Source: Ophiobolus disseminans (taxonomy: Eukaryota; Ascomycota; Dothideomycetes; Pleosporales; Phaeosphaeriaceae). Taken from it: a DNA stretch of 64,000 nt. The stretch is taken from positions 1,141,240 through 1,205,239 of the forward strand of contig MU006231.1 of the NCBI GenBank assembly GCA_010093685.1, written 5' to 3'. Made by a program: the position numbers and the translations under genes. Position 1 is the stretch's first letter. Each line of letters opens with the position of its first letter. Shown piece after piece: positions 19,494 through 31,128 of the stretch. The notes under the pieces were generated by a model. That model did no database searches. It saw only the letters and a program-made list of their open reading frames with translations, and was not told where the DNA came from.

Positions 19494-20312
19494 ATGTTCG
19501 ACCGCTCCATTTTCGCCAGTTACGAGCGCCCGCACACCCTGCCACCAGGCAACACTTGGCCACCACGAGATGTCTATAATCTGTTACGCGCCGTAGGATC
19601 AGAGGGCGGGGACTGTATTGGCGACACATGCTACACCGATACCATCTGCAGGAACCACAGGTGCAAACACACATTCGAGCAATTGAAAGCTTCAACACAT
19701 AATTGGCAGGAGCACTTCTGGCTCTACAAAACCGCTGATCGAGGCATCGGCGTTCGTACCAAAAGAGCTTGGAAGAAGGGAGATGTGCTGGGTTGGTACG
19801 CAGGCGAAGTTATTGCAGACACTGGCAAAGATTGTACTGGTGATTATTATATGGAGATGTCCGTCGGCGTCCCATCCAGGCTACCGAGCCTCTATGAATA
19901 TGAATCAGATTCTGAATATGAGCCAGACGACACGCCACCAAGCAACCCGACTCAATATGCTCAACGCGAAGCAACCGTTCTGATCGACGCTAGCCGCAAA
20001 GGCAATTGGATACGCTTCATCAACCATTCCTGCGATGCTTATACCGACTTTTGTATTCGCCGTGTAGGGCCCTTGCGCATCATGATTATCGAGGCTTCGA
20101 AGGATATTCCTGCGGCGGTGGAACTTTCGGTAAATTATGGAGATGAGTATTATGGTAAGGACACGGCTAGAATGTGCTATTGTGGTACGAAGAAGTGCGT
20201 TAGTAGGTTTCGAGAAGATTGGGAGAGGGAGATGGGGAGTAAGGAGAAAGACAGGAAAGTCAAGACGAAATCGTGTAGTGGGAGAAAGAAGGGAAGGAAA
20301 CCTAAGATTTGA
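19494..20312 (+). CDS. SET-domain protein (putative lysine methyltransferase)
   Basis: Intronless, 272 aa. SET proteins transfer methyl groups from S-adenosylmethionine to lysines, often of histones. Seen in order: a Cys-containing lead (GGDCIGDTCYTDTICRNHRC, residues about 38-57); the SET start DRGIGVRTKRAWKKGDVLGW with YAGEVI; an acidic insertion YEYESDSEYEPDD; GNWIRFINHSCDAYTDF (the NHSC motif, substrate and cofactor site); and ELSVNYGDEYY. A post-SET-like CYCGTKKCVSRF and a basic tail (KSCSGRKKGRKPKI), possibly a nuclear signal, close the protein. No classical nine-Cys pre-SET domain is seen, so I do not call a SUV39 or SET2 class. The in-frame region just upstream is open to a TGA near 19438, so the start could be incomplete if an upstream exon exists. 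Confidence 0.85.
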   Translation: MFDRSIFASYERPHTLPPGNTWPPRDVYNLLRAVGSEGGDCIGDTCYTDTICRNHRCKHTFEQLKASTHNWQEHFWLYKTADRGIGVRTKRAWKKGDVLGWYAGEVIADTGKDCTGDYYMEMSVGVPSRLPSLYEYESDSEYEPDDTPPSNPTQYAQREATVLIDASRKGNWIRFINHSCDAYTDFCIRRVGPLRIMIIEASKDIPAAVELSVNYGDEYYGKDTARMCYCGTKKCVSRFREDWEREMGSKEKDRKVKTKSCSGRKKGRKPKI

Positions 20313-20541
20313 GGTAGGCTAACTCCACTTCCTGAATAGACAGCACTGTCACTTTCCCAAGATCTCAAAAGCACTGGCTCCTCCATCAATTTTCGAGATA
20401 TGAGCTTCAAAATCTGGCGCATTTAACACATGACGTCAAGACTCCCCAATACCTCCCCTATCCTTCCCTTCCCAAACATCTTACCCAACCTCTATACCTC
20501 AACTCCATCTTACACAAAACACCCTCCCCCACCCATCCACA

Positions 20542-21051
20542 ATGTCCAAACCACTCACCCCCTTCCAACGGCACCTCCTCTTCTTCTCCACCCCCACACA
20601 CCCAACACGCCTCACCCTCTATTCTAGCCTGCGCGCCGCCCTATCCCTCGGTCTAGACTTCCCCGTCGCACTCATCCTAAGCTTATCTCTACGCATGCTA
20701 TACGCCCCCTACCCACACGTCTTCCGACCCATTAATGTTGAGCGCATTCCTGCGTCGAGGCAGCGCAGTCAAATCAGTCATGCGATGCTGGTGAAGGAGA
20801 AGTATACTTGTGGGGAGTTACTTAAGCTGCTTAAAAGTGAGAATGGGAATGGGAAGGGCTTTGTCAATGATAAAATTAATCAGGGACATGTAGTGGGTTT
20901 TTGGGCTATGGCGGCGGACGCGAGGACGAATAGGGTGCGGAGAGAGGATGTGGAGCGGTTTCAGGACGGGGAATGGGCTGGTGAGGTGGCGGAGAGGAGA
21001 GGGGACGCGGGGATGTGGTGCCGCTGTGGAGAGGAGGGCCGATCTGGGTAA
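20542..21051 (+). CDS. Unknown small protein with a hydrophobic segment
   Basis: Intronless, 169 aa, not recognised. The first 20 residues are Thr/His/Phe-rich. Residues about 30-52 form one hydrophobic segment (SLGLDFPVALILSLSLRMLY) that could span or dip into a membrane. The second half is soluble-looking, with KEKYTCGELLKLLKSENG, then GHVVGFWAMAADARTNRVRR and EDVERFQDGEWAGEVAERR. The last part faintly recalls the C-terminal end of caleosin/peroxygenase-like proteins (a change to charged residues followed by a D..R/F..G tail), but no EF-hand is seen. Start ATG 20542 follows a CT-rich leader (CCTCCCCCACCCATCCACA), which supports a genuine gene. Confidence 0.55.
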   Translation: MSKPLTPFQRHLLFFSTPTHPTRLTLYSSLRAALSLGLDFPVALILSLSLRMLYAPYPHVFRPINVERIPASRQRSQISHAMLVKEKYTCGELLKLLKSENGNGKGFVNDKINQGHVVGFWAMAADARTNRVRREDVERFQDGEWAGEVAERRGDAGMWCRCGEEGRSG

Positions 21052-21843
21052 GCGGGCATAGTTCGGTCGTGCGGAAGGTGTTGGGAGTGAGGGTTTATGA
21101 GGGGGCGTAGGTACGTAGGAGCGAACACAAATTATCTTAGAGAAATGCGATGTTAGATTCAAGGTTTAGAATAAATAGTTATCTATACAATATTATAGAC
21201 AAGGCACCCTTGTTTGTTCGCTTGTATGCTTTAGGAGGTAATGCGTTTGACTTCTAAGGGCCTGAGGACTGCACTTCCTATTAACACCTAAGTAACGAAT
21301 CGATAATGTGTTCTCGCGATTGGAACAACTACGGATTCCGTGTTCCTTTCAGGGTTAGCCTTTGTCGATCGTGCAATTTTCCCCGCTTATTTGCAGGTGT
21401 AAAGTGTTGTGCATCATAGCCCTAAAGAACTGCCGGTCCGTTACACAGCAAACGTCGTGAACTTTAAAGAGCGAGCATTCGATCGTCGAATAAACATGGA
21501 AGTTTGGCGGCTTTGGCCAAGTTTACCCGAGTTGTTCCAGATCGCTTATCAAATTAGAAAGCTTATCAGACCAGTCAAGTGTCCACTTCTAATTTTCCAT
21601 CTCGCCGCAATTCCGCGCTCACGTAAAACTCTTCTAAGAGATTCAGAATCGACAAAAATGGCACGGCGCAATTACGCCATCGCAAAGAGCAAGATGAACT
21701 GCCCTCCTGACATCGTTTTATCGTGCATTCGTGGTGATAATTGGAATTCTGCGAGTTATTGAAAGAGGAGGGCATTGCATGTCACCGCCATCATAAGTTT
21801 TTACCAGTGTTGGGCACTCGACTACGACTTTTGGTTTTTCAAC
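21052..21843. other. Intergenic stretch, no gene seen
   Basis: About 790 bp upstream of the drug transporter gene. Short frames only. The transporter frame stays open upstream of its ATG at 21844 to about 21775, with no ATG in that piece, so the ATG at 21844 is the start. Confidence 0.45.
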
Positions 21844-23648
21844 ATGAACGACTCCACGAGCTCGGTAGAGTCAAAAGATGTTTTCCAAATCGGTGCCCCA
21901 TCCTCGACAGATCAGGGTCTGCATCGCCCATCAACGCATCCAGACATTGAACTTCGATCCGCAAACGATGGCTTGACCTCAAAGAAGCACGGCGACCTTG
22001 AGTTAGCCCAAATAAAATCCATCGCAGAGACACTATCGCCCATTCGCGAATTCCTCTTCATCGGACTGCTGTGCTCGGCTCAATTCGTCACTCAGGCCGG
22101 CCTCGTAAACACCTTGAACATTCTCCATATCATCGGATCAGACCTCGGCATTACCGATCCTGGCGTTCTCTCCTGGCTCATTGCAGGCTATTCACTCACT
22201 GTTGGGACGTTCATTCTGTTGTCTGGACGATGTGGCGATGTGTTTGGCTACAAAATCATGCTGGTCATCGGATATATCTGGTTCGCTGTTTGGAATGTGG
22301 TAGCTGGGTTCAGTGCGTATGCACCGGGTAATAGGGGCCAGGTGTTGTTCATCTTCGCACGAGTATTGGGAGGAATCGGGCCTGCGATACTGCTGCCAAA
22401 TGCGTTGGGATTACTCGGCGCGACGTATAATCAGGGGCGGAAGAAAGAGATGATATTTTCGCTGTTCGGAGCGTGCGCACCAGGTAAGTACTCCTTTATG
22501 ACGAACTGCTTGCCAAGTATACTAATTATTGTAGGTGGTGCTGTGGTAGGCGGGACATTTGCCGGCTTGTGGTCATTGATTTGGTGGCCATGGACGTTCT
22601 GGACATTCGGCATCGCGCTTGCCATCCTCGCTGTGTTGTCGACATTCATCCTTCCCTCAGTACCTCTGAACCCGGAAATAGCCAACCTACCATACAAGAA
22701 GAGGATGGGCGAGCTTGATCTATTTGGGGCGTCAATAGGCATCACCGCCATGCTTCTTTTCAACTTTGCCTGGAACCAAGCCCCGGGGTTCGGGTGGTAT
22801 AAGAGTTACATCTACTCGCTTTTGATCGTAGGACTGCTGCTCTTCATTGTGTTCTTCTGGGTAGAAATGAGAGTCGCGAAGAAGCCACTCATCCCATTCC
22901 AGGCGCTCAGGACGGACGTCAGCTTTGTACTGATCTGCGAAGCATGTGGATGGGCTGCATTTGGTAATTACCCCTCCTGTATAGCCTCAGCGGTGCTAAG
23001 AAAGACAGGTATCTTCATCTACTACTACATACAGATACTGCAACGGCTCCGCGGCGCATCCCCACTCTTGACTATGGCGCAGATATCTCCAGTCGCTATT
23101 TCTGGCTTCATAGCAGCCATCACGACTGGACACGTCATCTCTCGGATCGGTCCAGGCTGGGTAATGCTCATATCCATGCTAGCATTCTTGATGGGATCTA
23201 TCCTTGTTGCTACAATGCCGGTGCACGAGACTTATTGGAAACAAGCCTTTGTGGTTACGCTTATCATCCCGTGGGGCATGGATATGAGTTTTCCAGCCGG
23301 CACTTTGATCATGAGCGATGCCGTGGAGAAGAGGTATGTGAAGTCTGTGTGTAAACAGCGACGTATCAAACACTGACAGCATACAGACATCAAGGAATGG
23401 CTGCAAGCCTTGTGAACACAGTAGTAAACTACAGTATCAGTATTGGTGTTGGCATCGCTGGGACGGTAGACACACGGGTGAACAATGGTGGGCGTACCGA
23501 ATACGATGAACTGGTTGGGTATCGAGCAGCGCTGCACCTAGGCATAGGACTCAGTGGCATGGGTGTGCTGACCAGCCTCCTTTTCTTGTGGAAAATGCAT
23601 ACGCGGGAGAGACGGGATACACTGCATGGCCACTCGGCGAAGGCCTGA
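21844..23648 (+). CDS. MFS transporter, DHA2 drug:H+ antiporter type (Atr1-like)
   Basis: Four exons separated by introns at 22484-22534 (GTAAGT...TAG), about 22964-23008 (GTAATT...CAG) and about 23334-23387 (GTATGT...CAG). The first two introns happen to be open in frame, so an unspliced reading gives a false longer protein. The start MNDSTSSVESKDVF is cytosolic. About 14 hydrophobic segments follow, the first being FLFIGLLCSAQFVTQAGLVN. The motif LSGRCGDVFGYKIMLVIGY is the MFS motif-A loop, and GGIGPAILLPNALGLLGATY resembles motif C of antiporters. The family pumps azoles, aminotriazole or secondary metabolites out of the cell, at the plasma membrane; the substrate here is unknown. The tail ends near HTRERRDTLHGHSAK. 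The DHA2 class is assigned from motif pattern and length. Confidence 0.85.
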
Positions 23649-25349
23649 ATAGATCAGTCTCGACCGAGCAAGGCTTACGCTATGGTGGTGGCTATCACAT
23701 GTCCAGGCAGAAAATATTGGACGAAGATGTCCTTCGGGCGAGCATTTCTCGCATATCTCAAACATGTGGACATAATTCAGCAAGCGAGGATCGTTCTTGG
23801 GCCAGGAAAGCGGGTACAGCCGAAAATACCATGCGGGATGTCACCGGCAGCGTCACCAAGTCCGGCGCTAATTCAGGGCCGATCACCCACGCGGCATACA
23901 GTCTCTTCCCCCTGAATGGGTCGTTAGTGTCTGAGGACTGTACGTGCCGAGGAGACTCTTGATATACTCAGGCAGTCTTGTGAACACCCAAGTGAAATTT
24001 CGCTAGTTATGTAAGGAAACAATAACTTGCTGTTTCGACCAATCTCAACAGAAAATGCTTCTGTGTAGATCCGTTATGCTAGTCGCATCCCAGAGGATCA
24101 ATACTACTTGAGTGGTAAGACGTGAAGAGAGCAATCAGAACAAAAGTGCGCGCACCTTAGGAAAATTCCTGAGGACGCATTTTGAAGGAATTCAAGATGT
24201 TGCAAAAAGATCAACCCGCCCACGTTTCTGTCGAGTATAGCCAGGCTCATGCCAACAACATACGCAACGTAAATTACGTTTGTTGTGTACAAAGATGTTG
24301 CACAACTCGGCTAAACAAAGAAGTCCCGATGGAACATCCTCCGGATCGGGTGACATCATCGGCGGCGCTAGGCACCCGTACCTAATCTCGGCTTTCCACG
24401 CTATCCAGCAACCCGGTAAGCCCTTCTCACATTCCTGGCCTTTAACACCAACGGGAATCGCATAGTTCGCGATGTGCGTGTTCTAGATCACGCCGCGTGG
24501 GGAATCATTTGGGTCACCTGCCACACGGGTAACGCTCACTTTCCACAACCCGGGCATTTGGGCTGCCCTCCAATATTATGCAGGTGGTGTACACCGTGAA
24601 TATCCACATCAAGGTCCCTGGGCATCTACGGTGTGGACACCATGAAGTCTACAATATCAAGTGTGTATGGTTTTGTGGCGCTGGAACTGACCGTTCATTG
24701 GGTCTGGTGAGCTTACGGTCTTCGTTACGAACCGCTTTCCTACTGCTCCAGACACTTTTACCCGCCTTGGTCATGCAGGCGTTGGTTATCTTTTCCTACC
24801 TTCCTCATGTCCATCCTCCCCTTTCTCCTGCATTTGTATCACCTGAGATCGAGATCACACCGTCTGCTTACCAGGTCTAGAAATAGTATCATTAGTGGAT
24901 GGAAGATGCACCTAGCGATATTGCAATACGAACGAGTACTGCAGCATGTAGGTTCAGACCCAGAATCCGGGTACAGGTCTTGAGAATTTTCCCACAACCG
25001 GGTCACTATAATCAAACAGCGGTGCCTAGAGTGTGTCCGGACTACACCAGTTTGATCAATAGTCATTACTCGAGGCGACCTCATTCGTGTTTTCATTGAG
25101 TGTGTGGCTTCGTCTTTGGGGCTCGTCCACCGCGTGACAGCCTACCCGGCTGACTGTGAACACTATCGACACGGAGATGGAAGCAGAAGGGTTCTAGCTT
25201 GCGAAGAAGACAGGATACGAGCAGTAAGCATGGCTTAGGTTTGACTTGTCTGAACAAGGACCAAGTCTTGTATAAGAACAGGCGCATGCTAATTCTCATG
25301 GCAGTCACTATCACCGCTTCGCTATTTGGTTTTAGAGAGCGATTACAGC
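23649..25349. other. Long intergenic stretch, no gene seen
   Basis: About 1.7 kb. Several open frames of 60-125 codons occur on both strands (for example 23588-23962, overlapping the transporter's 3' end), but none has a domain, a signal peptide or a spliceable partner. The right part is the promoter of the galactose oxidase gene. Confidence 0.4.
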
Positions 25350-27379
25350 ATGACACGACTCACTTCCCACGTTTTCGCTGCTCTTAGTGCCTGTCTTTAT
25401 ATCCGCGCCGTTACGTCAGCATCTGTGGCAATCAGTAGAACCGGATGGACCGCTACCGCCGACAGTTTTGAAACAGGAAACGAACCTGCAAAGGCACTTG
25501 ATGGCAATGCTTCATCGTTATGGCATTCGAAATATACTCCAGCCCCACCAGATACCCTGCCCAACTGGATCGCTGTCGATATGAAAGCAACGTTCAACAT
25601 ACATGCTATCAGCATTCAGCCACGTCCTAGTGGTAATTCGAATGGCAGGATTGGCGGACACAAGATCGAAATCTCCATGGACAACACCTCTTGGCAAACT
25701 GTGGCAATCGGCACATTCAACAATGATGCTACAACCAAGAAGACAACCTTCGTCACGCGTCAGGCAAGATATATTAAAGTCACTGCGACCTCCGAAGCTC
25801 AGAATTCCGTCAACCAATGGACCTCGGTGGCCGAAATAAATGTTTTCCACGACGTTACAGGCTCCACGCCAACACCATACACTGCACCTGTATCTGGAAA
25901 GGGGTTGTGGGAAAAGACCATCAACTTTCCTTTAGTTCCGGCTGCGGTGTCTCTGCTCACAAATGGGAAAGTGCTCATGTGGTCCGCATTCGCCCGTGAT
26001 ACATTTGGTGGCGCAAATGGGTTCACTCAAACTGGCATTTACGATCCAGCCACTGGGCAATCAAGTCAGCTGGAAGTAGCGAATACTCAACACGACATGT
26101 TCTGCCCGGGTATATCCCTCGACTTCAACGGACGCGTCATAGTAACAGGCGGAAGCAATGCTGCGAAAACAAGCATATATGATCCAGCAGGCAACGCATG
26201 GACCGGAGCTTCAAACATGCAGATCGCACGTGGGTATCAGTCCACAGCTACGTGCTCTGATGGGCGCGTATTCAACATAGGCGGATCGTGGAGCGGTGGT
26301 AGTGGCGGCAAGAACGGCGAGATCTATGATCCCACTTCGAATACTTGGTCTCTGCTATCAGGTGCACTAGTAAGTCCCATGCTTACAGCCGATGTGGGAG
26401 GAGTGTTCCGCTCAGATAATCACGCGTGGCTTTTTGGCTGGAAGAGCAAGACAGTGTTTCAGGTAAGCAAATCATAAACGATGCAAAGATAGCCAGCATT
26501 CACTAAAGTCGACGACAGGCAGGTCCTTCCATCGCCATGAATTGGTACGATACAGTCGGTAGCGGTACTACTACAGGCGCCGGTAATAGGCTGGACGACG
26601 GACATGCCATGAACGGAAACGCTATCATGTACGATGCACCCGCTGGCAAGATCCTGACGGCCGGCGGAGCACAAAACTATGAGGACAGCGATGCGCGGAC
26701 GAACGCCTATGTCATCACCCTTGGTGCACCCAAAACGAATCCGACAGTCGCAAAGACGCAGAGCATGACGTATGCACGTGGCTTTGCTAATGGCGTCGTC
26801 TTACCAGACGGTACTGTCTTTGTGACTGGTGGCCAATCACGAGTCAAACCTTTCCAGGACGCCACTGCAGCTCTTATCCCAGAACTCTGGAATCCAGGAA
26901 CAGGAACCTGGACGCAACTCAATCCCATGGCTATCCCTCGCACATATCATTCGGTCGCAATACTGCTTCCAGACGCCACTGTCTTCCAGGGTGGAGGTGG
27001 TCTCTGCGGAGCCTCCTGTGCCTTCAATCATTTCGATGCCGAGATATTCGTGCCTCCATATCTCCTCAATGCCGATGGAACTCGCCGTACTAGGCCGACA
27101 ATCAACACGGTAGCGTCAACGGTCAATATTGGCGCCACTCTGAGTATTACCACCAACGCTGCAGTCTCGAGTTTCTCCTTGGTTCGATTCGGCACCGCGA
27201 CTCACACCGTCAACACTGATCAGCGCAGGATCCCGCTGACGCCCTCGGGAAGTGGAACGAGCTATACGGTAGTGGTTCCCTCAGACCCTGGTGTCGCACT
27301 TCCAGGCTATTGGCTTCTTTTTGCTATCAATTCGAGTGGTACGCCAAGCGTAGGCAAGATTATTAAGGTTACTTTGTAG
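25350..27379 (+). CDS. Secreted galactose-oxidase-family copper radical oxidase (AA5) with F5/8-type discoidin domain
   Basis: Two exons (25350-26462, 26519-27379; 56-nt intron, phase 0) give 657 aa. AA5 enzymes oxidise a primary alcohol of sugars or small alcohols to an aldehyde, making hydrogen peroxide, outside the cell. A signal peptide is visible (HVFAALSACLYIRAVTS). Residues about 25-170 are a discoidin (F5/8 type C, CBM32-like) domain: NEPAKALDGNASSLWHS, PNWIAVDM, GRIGGHKIEISMD. The catalytic seven-bladed propeller follows. Every galactose oxidase copper-site residue is present: Cys252 (FCPG) and Tyr296 (ARGYQS) for the thioether cofactor, Trp314 (GSWSGG) stacking, Tyr514-His515 (RTYHSV) and His600 (TATHTVNTDQRR). 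An Ig-like C-terminal domain ends with VALPGYWLLFAINSSG. Whether the substrate is galactose or another alcohol cannot be told from the sequence. Confidence 0.93.
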
Positions 27380-28122
27380 GTTGACTAGACACAATACAAA
27401 GTTCCAATAGACTTGCGTCTTCTCAAGAGACTCATCAAAAGAAAACAGATGCTGATGACGCGTGATCGAACGTAAAGGGCAATCACTACTTGTCATTCAG
27501 CTGTGGTTATCGAAGCGACTTATCGGTACTTCTACGCTGCAAATGCAGAACCTGGCTTCGGGATTCTAGTACTATCGAAGTATGTGGAGTTTTGTTGCAG
27601 GAAGTTGGAGGTAGGAATGAGCTCGTATTCCCTTGAACGCTCGGCCCTCAGCCATAGCTTTCTTCCAAGTTTTGTAGACCGGTGTTGGTGGCGCCTTGGC
27701 AAAGGTCTAAGGGTTGATCTCGTACGTATGGGAAGATCGCCGATAAGCGAGCACTGCGGTGTTAACTTCAACGATTAATTCCTTGAGTACTACATACTCA
27801 ATTGCTTTAAAACTTGTAAGGGCTTGTTGTAAGTCAATAATAAATATCTTGGTTCAGACATGTAGGTAATAATAAATACTGTGTCCTTGCATTGTTGTGT
27901 TGTTGATGCCAAGTTTCTTACGCACGTACGAGATCGGTGGATGCTTGGCAATAAAGTGCCTTATTTAGGCATGTTGGCAGTAACCTGAACTTCTGTCCGG
28001 AATGTTTCGATTGATTCCAGCAGCGCTGAGTGACCTTTGACGCTGTTCGTTGCCTCGCCGCTGCTGCGTCCTACCGAAGCTGGTGTTCACGTCACGCGCC
28101 ATACGAGCAGGCCAAGCCCAAT
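27380..28122. other. Intergenic stretch, no gene seen
   Basis: About 740 bp between the galactose oxidase and the second transporter. Only short frames without domains. Confidence 0.45.
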
Positions 28123-30111
28123 ATGTCGCTCCCAACACAGTCTAGCCGGCAGGGCGCACCAAACTCTGTACCAGTTGGCCCCAGCAATGTCACCAGCAGA
28201 GAAACATGGGCCGCTCATGGGCGACGCTGGAAGTTCCTTCTGCTTTTGCTTCCAGGCTTCTATACCGCGAGCATGGATCTGACCATCGTCGCGACAGCTC
28301 AGCCATTCATTGCATCTCATTTCCGTATGTACTCAACTCAAAACTATCAGTCTTCCCACTTAGCAAGTAATAGAGGCTCTAAACCAGCTGAGCTGGATCG
28401 GTACCGCTTTCACACTCACGGACACTGCCTTCGTTCCTGTCTTCGGCCAGCTGGCCGACATATTTGGTCGCTACGCGGCCCTCCAGTTTGCTGTCGCAAT
28501 TATGACTCTGGGTGGAGTTCTCTGTGCGAGCGCATCAGTTTGGCCAGTCCTGGTGCTGGGCCGAGCAATCCAGGGCGTGGGGACGGCGGGCATGTCCACC
28601 TGCTCCCTCATCATCCTCGCCGACAAGGTGTCTCTGAAGGAGCAAGCCTTTAACACGAGCATATTCCATTTCTTGGTTGGTGTAGCGTATGCCACCGGCC
28701 CATTGGTACGACCCCAAGCAGCTGGAGGAACAATGCTAATGAGGGAAACCAGATCGGCGGCTACATGACAAACGTGCATTGGCGATATGTCTTCGTGCTC
28801 TTGTCTGCATTGAGCGGACTAAGCATCGTCACGGTTGCGTTATTGCGACCTGATCTCAAAAAGGGCAGGTATTCAATCACCCATCAACGGCCTGGCGAGA
28901 CACATATTCAGTCCTTTCTGAGCGGGTGCGCATGCATCGACTTTCTAGGCGTTGGACTCTTTGTCGGGGGAGTGGCGTTGATCCTACTTGCGAACAGCTG
29001 GGGAGGATCAATCTACGCTTGGGCGTCACCGGCGGTCCTGATACCACTTATTGCTGGTCCGCTTTTGCTGGTGCTCTTTGTTGCGTACCAAAGATACATG
29101 GCGCCAGATCGCTATCTCGCCAAACGGCTCCCGAGAACCATGCCCGTGGTGCCGTACCATCTCTTTCACGAAAAGGACGTGACACTGGTTTGTATCATCT
29201 CCGCAGCGACTGGTGCAGCCCTCTACGCCTGTTTCTACTTTGCTGGTATTTACTTCACTATGGTTGAAAACTACGACGCAGGCAAAGCTGGTCTCCAACT
29301 GCTCTTTTACATCCCCGGTATTGGCGTTGGTGTCTATACCGCCATCGTGATGTGCAATGTCTACCCACGACAGACAATATGGCCCCTTCTTCTGGGTACA
29401 TTGGTAGAGACTGGCAGCATTGGAGCTCTTTCATGGGCTATTAGCGCTCGTCGGAAGACCGCCGTCAATGTGCTCATGGGTGTTGCCGGCTTTGGGACCG
29501 GGATTCGCTTCATGCCTGAAAATCTGCACCTCACAGGGATGTACCGAGACAGAATCGCAGTGATTTTAAGCCTTTTGAGCTTCGCTGGCCCCTTTGGTGG
29601 AACCATAGCCTTGACGGTGATGGGCTCTGTCTTCCAGAATAAGATGTCCGCTTACTTCGTTGGCGGTAACGGCTCAACCAGCTTCGACATCAACTCACCC
29701 GCCGCGCTGGACGCCATAAACAATCTCCCGCCCGATAAGCTGGACCAGTTTCGGTCCGCAGCCGCCAAAGCTGTTAGCTTGTCGTTCATCTCCATCCTAC
29801 CCTTCCTAGCGATCAGTATACTTGCTGCATTGATGCTTGGCAACGTTTGGATTTCCAAGGACAAGACGGCCAAGGAGTTGGGATCTACCAGCGGAATAGC
29901 TACAGACCTGGATGTGGCGATGCAAGACCAGACACAAAGTGTGCAGCGCGACGGCAGACCGGACGTGCTGACCGGCATGTACTTCCGCGCCGTACTGAGT
30001 CGTACAGTAGCCTTGGAGCGGCACCCAGGCGTGCTGGAGGTGCGGTTGGATCAAGATAATGCCCTACCAGAGACATCAACAGACAAGATTCCCCTAGAGC
30101 TAGTCAAGTAA
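28123..30111 (+). CDS. MFS transporter, DHA2-like multidrug/toxin efflux type
   Basis: Three exons (28123-28324, 28374-28705, 28753-30111) give 630 aa, all phases matching. The head (residues 1-45) is Ser/Pro-rich and the tail (last 80) is hydrophilic. Hydrophobic segments begin with FLLLLLPGFYTASMDLTIVA. The motif-A loop reads FGQLADIFGRYAALQ, and GRAIQGVGTAGMSTCSLIIL carries the motif-C-like glycines. About 14 segments are visible, the usual count for DHA2. Such pumps export fungicides or metabolites across the plasma membrane; the substrate is unknown. It lies next to the galactose oxidase and about 4 kb from another DHA2 pump, but a functional link is not shown. Confidence 0.86.
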
Positions 30112-30351
30112 GCAGAGAAAATACCGATCATGAGTCTGAGGGAAAGCCGAAGGATGAACAAGTGATGCTATGTAAAGGTGTCGCGGTGCGGATAAGATCG
30201 GGGTCCGTGCTGAAACTCGACGCGCTAAGATCGGAAGGGAGTAACACGAAGTAAAGCTACCTACCATCAGGTCGAACTGCTCACAACGCCCATGAGTGGC
30301 ATCTTTTCTACTTCTGTGCCTCGATTAAAACTCAACTCACACACATCAGCC
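30112..30351. other. Short promoter region, no gene seen
   Basis: About 240 bp upstream of the first F-box-like gene. An in-frame ATG at 30292 would add 20 residues to that gene; I start at 30352, where Ser/Pro-rich sequence directly precedes the conserved segment. Confidence 0.4.
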
Positions 30352-31128
30352 ATGAATTCACCCTCACCGTCCCCCTCACCGTCCTCTGACTCTGTTCCCG
30401 AGCGCAGCACGCCATTTGAGCCCTTTCGGTTCATGGATCTGCCTGCAGAGCTTCGCCTGATGGTTTACGAGAACCTCCATATCGACAAGCTTCGCACCGT
30501 CCTGGGACTAGATGAATCTGCTTATCCGGAAATTGCATGGCCAAACATTTCCGAAAACAAACGATCAACCATGACGGTTATCCGTCCGTCACTGCCCGTC
30601 GCGTTGCTTTGCACGTGCCGGACGGTCAATCAAGAAGCTATGCCATATTTCGCGGATAAAAAGAAAACTCTGGGAAAACTTCCACTGCAGTTCCTCGTGG
30701 GCTACGCTAGCCTGATAGGTCTATTATTCGGTCCAAGCCCCATTGCAGTTCTACCTTACAGGACAGCTCCACCAATTACGCCTATGGAGAAAATGGCAGA
30801 CTTGACGAAGAACTGCCAGGCGTTTCTGTTACAGAAGTGGAGGTGTATCTATATACCTCCTCCAGACGACGAGGATCCGGCGGACGTGGAAATCTTCATC
30901 ACGGACGACCATCAAAACGTGCCAGAGGCTGTTTACGATCGGGCTTTTAGAAATCTACGAGGCTTTTGCATGCACATGTATCCAGCTCTTATTGTCAGCG
31001 TTCTCTTCAAGGACGATTTGGATACGCCGTTTCTGGCACGCGGAACCTGGCCGCAGACGCCGGTGTTGAGGACGGAGCAGGTGCGTACATCAGTTTCCAA
31101 TGAGCGCCTGAGAATGCTGGAAGGATAG
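30352..31128 (+). CDS. F-box-like / 2EXR-type fungal protein (copy 1)
   Basis: One open frame, 258 aa. After a Ser/Pro-rich head (MNSPSPSPSPSSDSVPERS) comes FRFMDLPAELRLMVYENLHI, the F-box-like / 2EXR segment common in Pleosporales proteins of unknown function. LPVALLCTCRTVNQEAMPYF follows, as in other members. The rest is variable. F-boxes link substrates to SCF ubiquitin ligases, but this divergent type is not shown to do so. The frame ends shortly after a GTGCGT that could be an intron donor; an open frame downstream (RIAGAWRHMKRREELVDESE, up to about 31240) could be the true last exon, but no in-phase junction was found. Confidence 0.7.
   Translation: MNSPSPSPSPSSDSVPERSTPFEPFRFMDLPAELRLMVYENLHIDKLRTVLGLDESAYPEIAWPNISENKRSTMTVIRPSLPVALLCTCRTVNQEAMPYFADKKKTLGKLPLQFLVGYASLIGLLFGPSPIAVLPYRTAPPITPMEKMADLTKNCQAFLLQKWRCIYIPPPDDEDPADVEIFITDDHQNVPEAVYDRAFRNLRGFCMHMYPALIVSVLFKDDLDTPFLARGTWPQTPVLRTEQVRTSVSNERLRMLEG

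Noticed and set aside
21775..21843. Upstream start for the first DHA2 transporter
   Set aside because: The codon at 21775 is TTG, not ATG; the first in-frame ATG is at 21844.
23588..23962. Open frame overlapping the transporter 3' end as a separate gene
   Set aside because: It overlaps the last exon in another frame and shows no domain; likely a shadow.
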